Assembly: GCF_001956985.1 (NCBI RefSeq)
Contig: NZ_CP019082.1
Coordinates: 4,588,001 to 4,652,000 of the forward strand
Direction: 5' to 3'
Origin: Paludisphaera borealis
GTDB taxonomy: Bacteria > Planctomycetota > Planctomycetia > Isosphaerales > Isosphaeraceae
DNA: 64,000 bases
The first letter of the stretch is position 1. Each line of letters begins with the position of its first letter. Shown piece by piece: positions 36,349 to 45,709 of this stretch. A program made the position numbers and the translations under genes. The notes beneath the pieces are model-generated. The model saw only the letters and a program-made list of their open reading frames with translations, was not told the origin of the DNA and made no database searches.

Positions 36349-36765
36349 TCACGGATCGCGCCGGGCCGGGATGATCCAGCATGAGTCGTGCGGGGCCATC
36401 CCGATGTGAGGATAATACGACCGCGCCAAGGGGGCGGCGAGTAGGATCAAGGTCGTGTGCAGGCCGGCGGCCTCGTGGGTCTTCTGGATCAGCTCCTTGC
36501 CGATCCCCTGGCGCTGCAATGCCTGGTCGACGGCTAGATCGGAGAGATACGTGCAGAAGTTATAGTCGGTCATCGCCCGCGAGACGCCGACGAGCTTGCC
36601 GTCGAGTCGGGCGGTGATGATGAGGTCGGCGTGTTCGAGCATCCCCCGGATCGTCTCGGGGCGGTCGACCGGCCGGCGCTCGGCGAGCGTCGACCGCACC
36701 AGCAGGTCGACAAACTCGTCGGGGCCGAACGCCGGGTACGACTCGCGCTGGTACGCGATCGCCAT
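36349..36765 (-). CDS. GNAT family N-acetyltransferase (small)
   Basis: The 138-residue protein is a minimal GNAT domain. Strand 4 and the acetyl-CoA loop are in [20 protein letters not shown], preceded by [20 protein letters not shown] and followed by [16 protein letters not shown]. This form resembles the YhbS/ArgA-like small GNAT proteins. It ends one base after the next gene's region, so it probably forms a unit with the GH32-like gene downstream (36767-38998 lies upstream on the minus strand). Acceptor unknown. Confidence 0.85.
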   Translation of the reverse strand: MAIAYQRESYPAFGPDEFVDLLVRSTLAERRPVDRPETIRGMLEHADLIITARLDGKLVGVSRAMTDYNFCTYLSDLAVDQALQRQGIGKELIQKTHEAAGLHTTLILLAAPLARSYYPHIGMAPHDSCWIIPARRDP

Positions 36766-36766
36766 C

Positions 36767-38998
36767 TCAATTATCCCCCTTCTTGTCGATGAATTGAGCC
36801 GGCGCCATGTCCCACGCCTCGATCGACCGGACGACGACCGGGCCGCCTCGGGCGAGGATCTTGACGCCGAGCGCCTCCTTGCTCGCGGGGAAGACCTGCT
36901 CGGTGATGCACTGGCGGTCGTTGGCGAAGACTTCGAGCATCGGCTTGTCGAGGAAGACGCGGAGCTTGAGCGGTTCGCCGGCCTTCAGCTCGAACGGGGC
37001 GTCGACGGTGGTCCGGGGGGTCTTGTAGTCGGACCCTCGCAGAATCCCCCCGGTGTCGAGCGGGTTCTGCGTGTAGACGACGTCCTGGCGGCGGGTCGAG
37101 CGCGAAACGTCGAGTGACAGCGTGCGCGACTCGGGCCGGAACCAGACGGTCGTCTGCTCCTTGCCGTCGGGCGTGCAGCGGACCGCGAGGCCGATCTCCT
37201 TGGCGTGGCCGGGGTCGATCTCGATCGCCAGTTCGAGCGTGTCGCCGCGAACGCCGTCGAGCGTCGTCTCGGAGTCGGCGGCGACGGTCAAGCCGGCGAG
37301 CTTGCGCGGGTTGCGCCTCAGGGTTTGCAGCTCCTCGGCCGGGGTGATCCTCAGCGTTCCGTCGGTGGCGAGGGCCAGCACGCGGGGGAGGCTCTGGACG
37401 CCCGAGCCGGTCGCGCGTTGGGTGAGAATGGTTCGTGGGTCGGTCACCCACGCCCAGATGATCCGCCGGCCGTTCGGGTCGACGAGGCTTTCGGGGGCGA
37501 AGAACTGGCCGCCGGGCCAGTTCATCCGGACGTGCTGCTCGGGATGGAACCGCTCGTTCTCGAACCGGCCGATGTAGATCCGTCCGCCGACCTTGTGGCT
37601 GATGCAGAGCAGGGCGTACTTGTCGCCGATCTTGAAGAAGTCGGGGCACGAGCAATCTTCGCCGGGGGTCGTCCAGGTCAGGTCGGGCTGCTCGTAGAAC
37701 GGATGCAACGGCGTCCACTTGACGAGGTCGGGCGACCGCATCGTGTAGAGCGTGTCCTTGCCGTTGGGCAGAGCGTTGCCGCCGAGCAGGCAGTAGTAGT
37801 TGTCCCCTTCGAGCCAGAGGTACGGGTCCCAGACGGTGTAGACGCCGTGCCCGGGCTGTCCGGCCTTGGGCATGGGGACGATCGGGTTGGCGGGATGCTT
37901 CTTCCAGACGAGCAGGTCGTCGTCCTGGGCCGTGGCGACGCAGACGCCGGCGTCGACGCCGAACCAGCAGAGCATGGGGACGCCGTCCTTGTTCAGGAAG
38001 GCGTTGCCGCTGAAGATCCCCACGTCCGGGTCGCCGGGCTCGGGGACGAGGGCCGGCGGGAGGAACGTCCAGTTCACCAGGTCTGTGCTGACGGCGTGTC
38101 CCCAGCAGTGGCCGCCGTGCGGGCGCTTGGGGTCCTGGTAAATGTACATCAAATGATACTTGCCCTTCCAGTAGATGCAGCCGTTGGCGTCGTAGGGCCG
38201 GGCGAGCCCTTCACGCGGGAGGGCCGAGACGTGGTACGTCGGCCAGTCTTCGTCGGCCCGGGCGCGGTGGGCGTCGAGGCCGTCGCCCACCAGCACGAAG
38301 CCGCCGGCGAGGTGCAGCCGGCCGCCCCGGATCTTCGCTTCGCCGATCAGCCGGCCGGGGGGGAACGTGTTCATGCGGTCGGCCGCCGTGTCGCCCTCGA
38401 ACGTCCACCAGGCGAGCGGCGGCTTGGCCGACGGCTGGTCGGGCTTCAGCGTCGACAGCGTCTCGGCGTCGAGCGCCTCCGGATAGATCCGCACGTCGTC
38501 GATCTCGCCCCGGAAGGTCGGACCGCCGAGGATTTCGAGATGTCGCAGGCCCAACAGGACGACGCTCGCGCTCGTGAACTCGGCGGGTTCGGAGGGCATC
38601 GTGTAGCGGGCGTAGGGCTTGCCTTCGCGGTAGATCGCGACTTCCTTGCCATGGTAGGCGACGGCGATTTGCACGACCGTGCGCGGGTCGGCGGTCTCGG
38701 CCGGCCAGGCGGCCTGGTCGTGGGACGAGCGGCGGAAGCCCTCGCTGCCGGCCATCCAGCGGCCGGATTGCAGCTCGCCGAACACCAGCGCGTCGAACGA
38801 TTTGCCGGGAGTCTGGACTGTGATCACGCTTCCCCCGCGCTGGAACGTGTTCGCGGGGGCGACCCAGGCGACGAACGTCTTGTCGCGCAGCGTCCACGGT
38901 TTGCGCGCCGCCGGCTCGTCACCGAACGCGGCCGTGGAGACGAGCATTGCGGCAAGGATCGAACGGATCGACCAGTTAAGGCCGTGCCAAATGTTCAT
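36767..38998 (-). CDS. Glycoside hydrolase family 32-like protein with LamG domain
   Basis: The 743-residue protein has a signal peptide (about 1-26), a concanavalin/LamG domain (about 40-195), a five-blade GH32 module (about 255-560) and a beta-sandwich GH32 C-domain. The nucleophile Asp is D270 in [11 protein letters not shown] (canonical NDPNG). The stabilising Asp is D391 in TVWDPYLW. The acid/base region reads [10 protein letters not shown] instead of the usual WECPD, so the Glu just before CPD is Ser. Family members cleave fructans or sucrose-type linkages. The ATG at 38998 begins the signal peptide. Activity is uncertain. Confidence 0.85.
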   Translation of the reverse strand: MNIWHGLNWSIRSILAAMLVSTAAFGDEPAARKPWTLRDKTFVAWVAPANTFQRGGSVITVQTPGKSFDALVFGELQSGRWMAGSEGFRRSSHDQAAWPAETADPRTVVQIAVAYHGKEVAIYREGKPYARYTMPSEPAEFTSASVVLLGLRHLEILGGPTFRGEIDDVRIYPEALDAETLSTLKPDQPSAKPPLAWWTFEGDTAADRMNTFPPGRLIGEAKIRGGRLHLAGGFVLVGDGLDAHRARADEDWPTYHVSALPREGLARPYDANGCIYWKGKYHLMYIYQDPKRPHGGHCWGHAVSTDLVNWTFLPPALVPEPGDPDVGIFSGNAFLNKDGVPMLCWFGVDAGVCVATAQDDDLLVWKKHPANPIVPMPKAGQPGHGVYTVWDPYLWLEGDNYYCLLGGNALPNGKDTLYTMRSPDLVKWTPLHPFYEQPDLTWTTPGEDCSCPDFFKIGDKYALLCISHKVGGRIYIGRFENERFHPEQHVRMNWPGGQFFAPESLVDPNGRRIIWAWVTDPRTILTQRATGSGVQSLPRVLALATDGTLRITPAEELQTLRRNPRKLAGLTVAADSETTLDGVRGDTLELAIEIDPGHAKEIGLAVRCTPDGKEQTTVWFRPESRTLSLDVSRSTRRQDVVYTQNPLDTGGILRGSDYKTPRTTVDAPFELKAGEPLKLRVFLDKPMLEVFANDRQCITEQVFPASKEALGVKILARGGPVVVRSIEAWDMAPAQFIDKKGDN

Positions 38999-39105
38999 CG
39001 CGAGAGGTTCCTCAAGAGCGGAGGGGGCAGGATCAGCGCCGACGCAATCGATGACAGAAAATGTCCCCTTGTGAGCGTTCCGCGTCAACCCTTGAGCGAA
39101 CTTCG

Positions 39106-42100
39106 CTACGCCGACGGCGACAGCCCCAGCAGCGGCCGCTGGCGGCTCTTGGCGGGGCGTGCGGGCTTGGGCTCTTCGGCGTCGTCGGCCGGCTCGGCGT
39201 CCGCGGTGGGAATCGCCAGCGGGCGGAGGCTCGGGAAGACCTCGCGGCCGAGGACCGTCAAGTGGGGATGGCATGTGAACAAGATCACCTGAACGCGCTT
39301 GGAAACGTCGCCGAGCGCCCGCAGAGTGTGCCGCGCGCGGTCGTCGTCGAAGTTCGCCAGGACGTCGTCCATGACGATCGGCAGGGCTTCAGTCCGGCCG
39401 CAGTAGTGCAGCACGTAGGCGAGCCGGACGGCCAGGTAGAGCTGTTCGCGGGTGCCGGTCGAGAGCTGATGCGGCTCGAGCATTTCCTCGTCGACGCGGT
39501 GGACCAGCAGCGGGCCGTCGTCTTCCTTCGGGCGTTCGACGCGCGTGAAGCGACCGGCGGTCATGGTCTGGAAGATCCGCGACGTCTCCCGCAGCATCTC
39601 GGGCTGCGAGTCCTGTTCGAACCGCTGGATCGCCTGTTTCAAGAGATGCTGGGCGAAGACCAAGGGGACGTAGCGATCGACGGCCGCGGCCAGCTCGGCG
39701 CGCTTGGCGGAGGCCGCTTCCTGAAGCTCGGCGGCCTCGCCGCTCCCCTTCTGGTACTCGGAAAGCGCCTGCCGCCGCGACCCCACGTTCTCGTCGGCGG
39801 TCGTCTTCCGCTTCTGGACCTGATCGCGGAGGGCCTCGGCCTGGTCGCGGTCGGCGTTCAGGAGGTCGCCGTCGGCCCCGTCAAGCCGTGCGAGGAAGGC
39901 GTCGAGCGGCTCTTGCTCGCGGACGATCTCGACCTTACTCTCCTTGGCGGCGACATCCTGATCCAGCTCGGCGATCCGCGCGACGCGGTCGGCGATCGCG
40001 CGGAACGCCTCGGCGGTCTCGACGCCGGCGGCGGCGAACAAGGCGGTCCGGTCGTCGAGAACGGCGGCCCGCTTCGCGTCGTGCTCGACCTCCAGTCTTC
40101 GCGCCTCGGCGAGGTTTTTTTCGAGGCTCGCTTTGCGTTCCTGGGCCTGGACGCTGTCCGTCAGTCGCGCTTGCAGCGTTGCGGCGGCGTGCTCGGGAAG
40201 CTCGTCGACGAGGTCGGCGGCCAGATCGGCCGCGATCGCCTGGACCTTCGGTTCGAACTCGGCCAGGCGCGCTTGATGGGCGGCGATGCGGTCGACGTGG
40301 CCGTCGGCCGTCTCCAGGTCGGCGAACGTCGCGTTCAAGTCCCGGAGCACCCGGCCGGCCAGACCGGCGTCCCAATCGGCCGGCAGTCGAAGCTCTTGCA
40401 AGAGGGCTCGCCAGCGATCACGCCAGGCGGCCTCTTCGCCCTGACGCTCGATTCGCTGCGCCTCGGCCCGGTCGGCCTTGTCTTGAAGCTGGCGGCTGTC
40501 GCGCTGAAGGTCGCGGCGCGATTGCTCGCTGCTCCGGATGTGCTTCTCCCGCTCGCGGGCGGCGGCCAGGAGCGCGGGGCCGTCGCTGTCGGGATCGCCC
40601 AGCAGGGTGCGAAGCCGGCTCTCGAACGTCGCGACCTGCTCGCGGAGGGCTCGTCCCTCCTGCTCGTGTTCGACGGTCCGGGCTCGCAGCGCCCGCAGCT
40701 CGTCGAGTCGGTCGAGCCAGCCTTCCATCGCGTCGGGGTCGAGCGGAATCAGCCCGCAATCGGCCCAGAGCGCCCGCCAGTCTTCGAGCAGCGAGTCCTG
40801 GACCGACCTCAAGCCGTCGAGCGTCCGGCGATCCTGTTCGATCCGCTCGCGGGAGAGTTTGATCTGGTCTTGCTTGGCCACGGCGCTCGACTGATCGAAC
40901 AGGTCGTCGGCGTAACGATCGGTCGCATGGACGACGTGTTGATAGGCGTCGAGAAGGTCGTGGACGGCGTCCGGCGCGTTGTCGGCGAGCCAGGCGCGAA
41001 CGTCGGCCTCGACGTCCTCATGCTCGACGTGCTTGCGGCGGACCAGGTCCCAGCCGGCGTCGCGGCGGCGTCGAAGGTCATCGAGGCCGTCGGGGGTCGG
41101 CAGGTCGTCGCCGCGCGCGGTCAGGCCGGCGAGCTCCCGTTCCAGGCCGCCAAGAGCCGCTTCGTCCTTGGCGAGACTGGATGCTGATGAGTCGATCTGT
41201 TGCTCGATCCGCTGGAAATCCCGCTTGAATCGGCCGATGGTCTCGCGGGGGGGCGCGGGAAGTTCGACGGCCTCGCTCGACGGGCGGTCGAGCGGCGGAT
41301 TGAGCCGGGGAAGGAGATCGTCGATGGCGCGCCGGGTCTTGCGGTACTCGCCCTCCAGACGCTTCAGCTCGCGGGCGTTGTTCTTGTACTCGGCTTCGTC
41401 CTCAAGCAGCGCCGCCAAGGGCGCAACATCGACCGGCTCGCCCAGGGCGAACAGCTCCGACTGCTTGTCGTGAAGCGTTTCAAGATGGCCGTCGCGGGTC
41501 TTGGCCAGGTCGTTGAGAGCCGCGGCGCGGTCGTCGTGCTCTTTCGTCAGCAGGTCGACCTTCGCCTTCAGCGGGGCGGTCAGGCGGAAGCCGCGAAGGT
41601 CTTCGAGCGACCAGTCGGGGACGAGCGAGCCGAGGCGGGCGGTCACCTTGCGGAGGGCCTCGTCGCGCTTCTGCTGATCGACGGGCAGGCTCTGGCGCGC
41701 GTCCTTCACCGCCTGGATCGTCCGGTTCAGCCCTTCGATTTCGGCCCGGCGCTCGATCAGGCGCGGGTCGAAGCGGACGTCGGCCAGCTCGCGCGCGTTC
41801 TTCTCGGTCGCCTTGCGGGCCTTGTCGAGCGCGTCGCTGAGTCGGGCGATGTCGGCCTCGACGGCGTCGAACCGCGCGCGGCCGTCGGGAGGGAAGCTTG
41901 CGGGCGCCGTCAGGCCGGCTCGCTCGCGTCGCAGGCGGCCGAGTTCGAGCCAGAGCGGGAACGCCTGGGCGAGCCTGCGTTTGAGCCCCAGGTCGCGAGT
42001 CGCCGCGACCAGTTCGTCGGCAAGAGCGGCGGCCTCCGCCTCGGCCTGTTCCAGCTCGATCCGGCGCTGCTCGTAGGCGTCGCAGCGGATGCTCTTGTCC

Positions 42101-42687
42101 TTGACCCGCTTCGACAAGTCCGCGAGCCCGGCGCACAGGTTGTCGATGACGAGGGTCCGCGACTTCTCCTTGTAGAGTTTGTCGGCCTCGGCTTGCAGGG
42201 CTTCAAGGATCTTCTTCGGGTTGGCGGCGCTGGCGGTCCCGCCGCTGTAGAGGGCCGACTTGACGCTCTGATCGCCGAGCGACTTCTCGCCGGCGGCCAG
42301 CTCGTCCAGGCCGAAGGCGAAGATCGACCGAAACAGGTTCGCCGAGGCGTGGCCGAGCAGGCCGTTGAAGCCCTCGTCGTCGAGGTCTGATTCGCGGCCG
42401 TCGACCTGGAGCGAGACCGTCTTCTTCCGGCCCTTGCGACGGTTCAGCTCGACGATCGAACCCGAATCGAGGACGAGCGTGGCCGAGCCCTCGGGCTTGT
42501 TCTTCTCGCCGAACATGTAGGGCGTGCGCTCGGCGAAGCCGAACAGCAGCTCGCGGACGAACTCCAGAAGAGTCGTCTTGCCCGCCTCGTTGGGCCCGAT
42601 GATCATCTGCACGCCCTCGCCGTCGAGGGGCAGGGCGAGGTCGCGGAAGTGGCCGTACGACTTGACCCGCAGGTTCTGGAGTCTCAT
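39106..42687 (-). CDS. YhaN/SbcC-like AAA ATPase (DNA-repair type)
   Basis: The 1193-residue protein has an N-terminal ABC-ATPase half with Walker A GPNEAGKTT at about 31-39. Long coiled-coil arms follow through most of the protein (Glu/Ala/Arg/Leu-rich). The C-terminal half has the signature LSTGTREQLYLAVRLAY and Walker B ALPIVMDDVLANFDD. This is the YhaN branch of the SbcC/Rad50 family, which tethers and processes DNA ends with an SbcD-type nuclease. The partner nuclease gene lies directly upstream with a 4-base overlap (42684-42687), so coupled translation is expected. Confidence 0.93.
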   Translation of the reverse strand: MRLQNLRVKSYGHFRDLALPLDGEGVQMIIGPNEAGKTTLLEFVRELLFGFAERTPYMFGEKNKPEGSATLVLDSGSIVELNRRKGRKKTVSLQVDGRESDLDDEGFNGLLGHASANLFRSIFAFGLDELAAGEKSLGDQSVKSALYSGGTASAANPKKILEALQAEADKLYKEKSRTLVIDNLCAGLADLSKRVKDKSIRCDAYEQRRIELEQAEAEAAALADELVAATRDLGLKRRLAQAFPLWLELGRLRRERAGLTAPASFPPDGRARFDAVEADIARLSDALDKARKATEKNARELADVRFDPRLIERRAEIEGLNRTIQAVKDARQSLPVDQQKRDEALRKVTARLGSLVPDWSLEDLRGFRLTAPLKAKVDLLTKEHDDRAAALNDLAKTRDGHLETLHDKQSELFALGEPVDVAPLAALLEDEAEYKNNARELKRLEGEYRKTRRAIDDLLPRLNPPLDRPSSEAVELPAPPRETIGRFKRDFQRIEQQIDSSASSLAKDEAALGGLERELAGLTARGDDLPTPDGLDDLRRRRDAGWDLVRRKHVEHEDVEADVRAWLADNAPDAVHDLLDAYQHVVHATDRYADDLFDQSSAVAKQDQIKLSRERIEQDRRTLDGLRSVQDSLLEDWRALWADCGLIPLDPDAMEGWLDRLDELRALRARTVEHEQEGRALREQVATFESRLRTLLGDPDSDGPALLAAAREREKHIRSSEQSRRDLQRDSRQLQDKADRAEAQRIERQGEEAAWRDRWRALLQELRLPADWDAGLAGRVLRDLNATFADLETADGHVDRIAAHQARLAEFEPKVQAIAADLAADLVDELPEHAAATLQARLTDSVQAQERKASLEKNLAEARRLEVEHDAKRAAVLDDRTALFAAAGVETAEAFRAIADRVARIAELDQDVAAKESKVEIVREQEPLDAFLARLDGADGDLLNADRDQAEALRDQVQKRKTTADENVGSRRQALSEYQKGSGEAAELQEAASAKRAELAAAVDRYVPLVFAQHLLKQAIQRFEQDSQPEMLRETSRIFQTMTAGRFTRVERPKEDDGPLLVHRVDEEMLEPHQLSTGTREQLYLAVRLAYVLHYCGRTEALPIVMDDVLANFDDDRARHTLRALGDVSKRVQVILFTCHPHLTVLGREVFPSLRPLAIPTADAEPADDAEEPKPARPAKSRQRPLLGLSPSA

Positions 42688-43940
42688 ACACCTTGCTCCG
42701 TCAGACGGCTGAGCAGGTCGTCCTCGGCCGTGCGGAGCCAGGCGGCGAGCTGTCGGCGGCTGGAGAAATCGATCTCGTCGTCGGCGAGGTCGGTTCGCAC
42801 CTTCGTGGCGAGCTTCTGGACGTGGGCGCCCAGCGCGTCGAGGGCGGCGTCGTCGGCCGCGGTCGCGTCGAACGCGCGGAGCAGGTCGCCCAGCAGATCC
42901 TGACCTTGCCGTAGTTGGTCGCGGTCGAGGGGCGGGCGGGTGTCGAGCTTGATCTTCTCGACCCAGAGGTCGTCGGTGAACTCGCCGGGCAGCGACCGCA
43001 AGCGGGCGACGGTCTCTTGCCGCCTCGTCTCGTCGACCAATCGCTGGTGGGCGCGGCAGCGTCCCTGAACTTCCAGCCGGACGGCGGTGAGGCGGCCGTC
43101 GACCTCGCCGGCGATCGCCTTCAATCGGACTTCCGCCAGGTCGTGAAGCTCGTCGATCCCGTCTTCCGGCTGGAGCGCGATCGTCTCGCGGCGCCAGCGG
43201 AGGACGTCAGTCGAGCGGAACCGGAGCGACGTGATTTCCTGGTGCTCGACCGTCACGACCACGCAGCCTTTTTCACCCTGTTCTCGGATGTGCCGCCCCT
43301 GGGTGTTGCCCGCGTAGACGACGCGCGGGCCGTCGTCGTGGAGCACGTCGTACTGGTGGACGTGGCCCAGCGCCCAGTAGTCGTACCCCTTGGCCACCAG
43401 CTCGTTCACGCTGCAAGGCGCGTACGAGTCGTGGTCGAGGGTGCCGGTGGCGTTGGTGTGCAGCAGGCCGATGTTGAGCAGGTCCTTGAACGGCTTCGGA
43501 TACCTCGGGACGAGGTTCTCGTGCAGCTCGCGCTTGGGGAAGCTCATGCCGTGGACGGCCACGCCGAGGTCTTCGATCAGCACGGTCTCGGGATTGCGGT
43601 GGTCGAGGAGCTTGAGGTTGTCGGGCCAGGGGACGCGGTAGCTCATCTCGTCGCGCGAGTCGTGGTTGCCCCGGATCACGTAGACGGCGATATCGTGCCG
43701 CTTGAGGAGCTGGATCTGCTTGACCACGAACAGGGCCGTGTTGAAGTCGCGCCAGTCGTAATCGAACAGGTCGCCCGCGACGACCAGGAACGACGCCTCC
43801 TCCTCGATGCAGACCTTCACCAGGTTTTCGAGGGCCGACCGGGTCGCGAGCCGGACGCGCTCGACCGGCGCGCCCTCATAGTGCTCGAGCCCGCGCAACG
43901 GGCTGTCGATATGCAGGTCGGCGGCGTGGACGAACTTCAT
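42684..43940 (-). CDS. YhaO/SbcD-like metallophosphoesterase (DNA exonuclease subunit)
   Basis: The 418-residue protein has the calcineurin-like nuclease motifs in order: FVHAADLHIDSPLRG, VAGDLFDYDW, VIRGNHDSRDEMS, LLHTNATG, and ALGHVHQYDVL. These bind two metal ions. The C-terminal half (about 250-418) is a capping and helical region that should contact the YhaN coiled coils. The gene overlaps the ATPase gene by four bases. Together they form an SbcCD/Mre11-Rad50-like complex, probably acting on DNA ends or hairpins. Confidence 0.94.
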   Translation of the reverse strand: MKFVHAADLHIDSPLRGLEHYEGAPVERVRLATRSALENLVKVCIEEEASFLVVAGDLFDYDWRDFNTALFVVKQIQLLKRHDIAVYVIRGNHDSRDEMSYRVPWPDNLKLLDHRNPETVLIEDLGVAVHGMSFPKRELHENLVPRYPKPFKDLLNIGLLHTNATGTLDHDSYAPCSVNELVAKGYDYWALGHVHQYDVLHDDGPRVVYAGNTQGRHIREQGEKGCVVVTVEHQEITSLRFRSTDVLRWRRETIALQPEDGIDELHDLAEVRLKAIAGEVDGRLTAVRLEVQGRCRAHQRLVDETRRQETVARLRSLPGEFTDDLWVEKIKLDTRPPLDRDQLRQGQDLLGDLLRAFDATAADDAALDALGAHVQKLATKVRTDLADDEIDFSSRRQLAAWLRTAEDDLLSRLTEQGV

Positions 43941-44083
43941 GACGCGGGTCGCCCCTGGATCGGAGATGCGTACGGACGGTCAGCCGTATTGTACTTTTGT
44001 TCTCTACGCAGGGAAAATCCGACCGGCGGATTTCGTCGATCGACGTTCGTTGAAATCGGCAAAACCGTCGCCGTCGCGCCGCA

Positions 44084-44175
44084 TACAAGCCCGAAGCGCC
44101 AGCGAGTGAATCTCCGGCCAGTGAGCTGAATCAGCAAACGCAAAACCATGCACTCGCTGGCGCTTCGGGCTTGTA
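44084..44175. repeat. Inverted-repeat element, family A copy 5
   Basis: TACAAGCCCGAAGCGCCAGC then GAGTGAAT on the left mirrors TGCACTCGCTGGCGCTTCGG then GCTTGTA on the right. The spacer differs from other copies. It occupies most of the gap between the YhaO start and the TPR gene stop. Confidence 0.85.
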
Positions 44176-44201
44176 TCGGGAGCCATCAACCCACCGCGCT
44201 G

Positions 44202-45512
44202 TCACGGCGCCGGATCGCGCAAGGGTTGGCGCTTGCGGTAGAGTTCGAGGCGGGTCTGGGCCTTGGTCCGGCCTTCGGCGGTGTTTGCGAGGGGGAGGGC
44301 CTTGGACTGCCAGGCGACGGCCTCGTCGAACCGTTCGTTCTCGGCGAAGGCCGCGGCGAGCGCCTGGAGGGCGTGGAGGCTGTCGCCGTGCACGAGTTCG
44401 CATGCGAGGTCGGCGAGTTCGATCGCGCGGGGGCCGTCGCGGAGGGCGTCGTCGGGGCAGGCGGCGAGCAGCCGCGCGCGGTGGATCGCGGCGACGGCGT
44501 TCCGGGAATCGATCTCCAGCGCCTTGTCGAGATCGGCGTCGGCCTCGGCGAAGCGCCCCTGGGCGACCCGGACGGCGCCTCGGGCGGCGAGGGCGTCGGC
44601 GTACCCGGGGGTAAGCTCGATCGCCTTCGAGTAGTCGGCGGCGGCCTTGTCGTTGTCGCCCGCCTGGGCCCGGGCCCGGCCGCGACCGTAACAAGCGCAG
44701 GCGTCCTTGGGATCGAGCGCCAGGGCCTTGTCGTAGTCGGCGACCGCCTTGTCGTATTCGGAAAGCTCGAACCAGGTCGTGCCGCGCGCGCGATAAGCCT
44801 GGGCGAACTGGGGGTCGATGCCGACGGCCTCGGTGAAGTCGTCGACGGCCTCGGGGTACCGCGCGAGGGCGAAGTAGGCCGAGCCCCGCGCCTGGAAGGC
44901 GTCGGCGAGCCGGGGGTTGAGCCGTACGGCGTGGTTGAAGTCGGCGACGGCCTTGTCGTAGTCCTTCTTCTCGCGCCAGGCGTCGCCGCGGCTGAGGTAC
45001 GGCAGGGCCCGCGAGGGGTCGAGCCGGATCGCCTCGTCGTAGTCGGCGATCGCCGCGTCGAGGTCGCCCTTGGCGGCCTTCGCCTGCGCCCGGGCGAACC
45101 GCGCGAGCGCGTCGTTGGGATCGACGCCGACCGCCTTGTCGTAGTCGGCGATCGCCTTGTCGAAGTCGCCGCGCGCGGCCCAGACCCGGCCTCGGCCGAA
45201 GTAGGCCAGCGCCAGGCGGTCGTCGAGCTTGATCGCGGCGTTGTAATCTTCGATCGCCCGGTCGAGGTCGTGGGTCTCGGCGTACGAGGTCGCGCGGTCG
45301 TAGTAGGCGAGCGCGTCCTTGGGATCGAGCCGGATCGCCTCGGCGAACGCGGCGATCGCCTGGGTGTAGTCGCGTTTCTGATGCAAGGCGACCCCGCGCG
45401 CCCTGGCGTCCGTTCCTGAACGGGAAGGGGCGTCCTGGGGGGCGGCTCCGAGCAGCATCGCGGCCGTCGTCACGACCGCCGGTCGCAGCAGCAGACGAGG
45501 AAGGCTGTGCAT
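44202..45512 (-). CDS. Secreted TPR-repeat protein
   Basis: The 436-residue protein starts with MHSLPRLLLRPAVVTTAAML, a signal peptide. About nine consecutive 34-residue TPR units follow, each like ALAYFGRGRVWAARGDFDKA then IADYDKAVGVDPND. A C-terminal degenerate TPR pair comes last (LAACPDDALRDGPRAIELAD, ENERFDEAVAWQSKAL). TPR arrays mediate protein-protein contacts; export suggests a periplasmic scaffold. The ATG at 45512 is chosen because it opens the signal peptide; an upstream in-frame ATG gives no leader. It diverges from the PSD1 gene at 45710. Confidence 0.9.
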   Translation of the reverse strand: MHSLPRLLLRPAVVTTAAMLLGAAPQDAPSRSGTDARARGVALHQKRDYTQAIAAFAEAIRLDPKDALAYYDRATSYAETHDLDRAIEDYNAAIKLDDRLALAYFGRGRVWAARGDFDKAIADYDKAVGVDPNDALARFARAQAKAAKGDLDAAIADYDEAIRLDPSRALPYLSRGDAWREKKDYDKAVADFNHAVRLNPRLADAFQARGSAYFALARYPEAVDDFTEAVGIDPQFAQAYRARGTTWFELSEYDKAVADYDKALALDPKDACACYGRGRARAQAGDNDKAAADYSKAIELTPGYADALAARGAVRVAQGRFAEADADLDKALEIDSRNAVAAIHRARLLAACPDDALRDGPRAIELADLACELVHGDSLHALQALAAAFAENERFDEAVAWQSKALPLANTAEGRTKAQTRLELYRKRQPLRDPAP

Positions 45513-45709
45513 GGAAGGAATTCCCTTTCCGGTTCCAGGAGGATGACGGGCAACCTCATCGCATCGATTTGATCTTAACGAGTCGCGACCGCCAGCCCAA
45601 GCCGAACCCGCCGGGCGCGCCGCTCGCCTTCGAGGCGGGTTCGAGCTATGCTGGACGGTCTGCATTAAGCCAAACAGGCGCTTCGGCTTCGAGGCACGGG
45701 AGCGATCGC

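Noticed and set aside
36071-36382. N-terminal extension of the PH-domain membrane protein
   Set aside because: It is translated from two inverted-repeat copies and lacks a ribosome site; the GTG at 36070 has one.
38999-39274. Longer N-terminus of the GH32-like protein
   Set aside because: It would overlap the end of the YhaN-like gene region, is Arg/Pro-biased and hides the signal peptide that starts at 38998.
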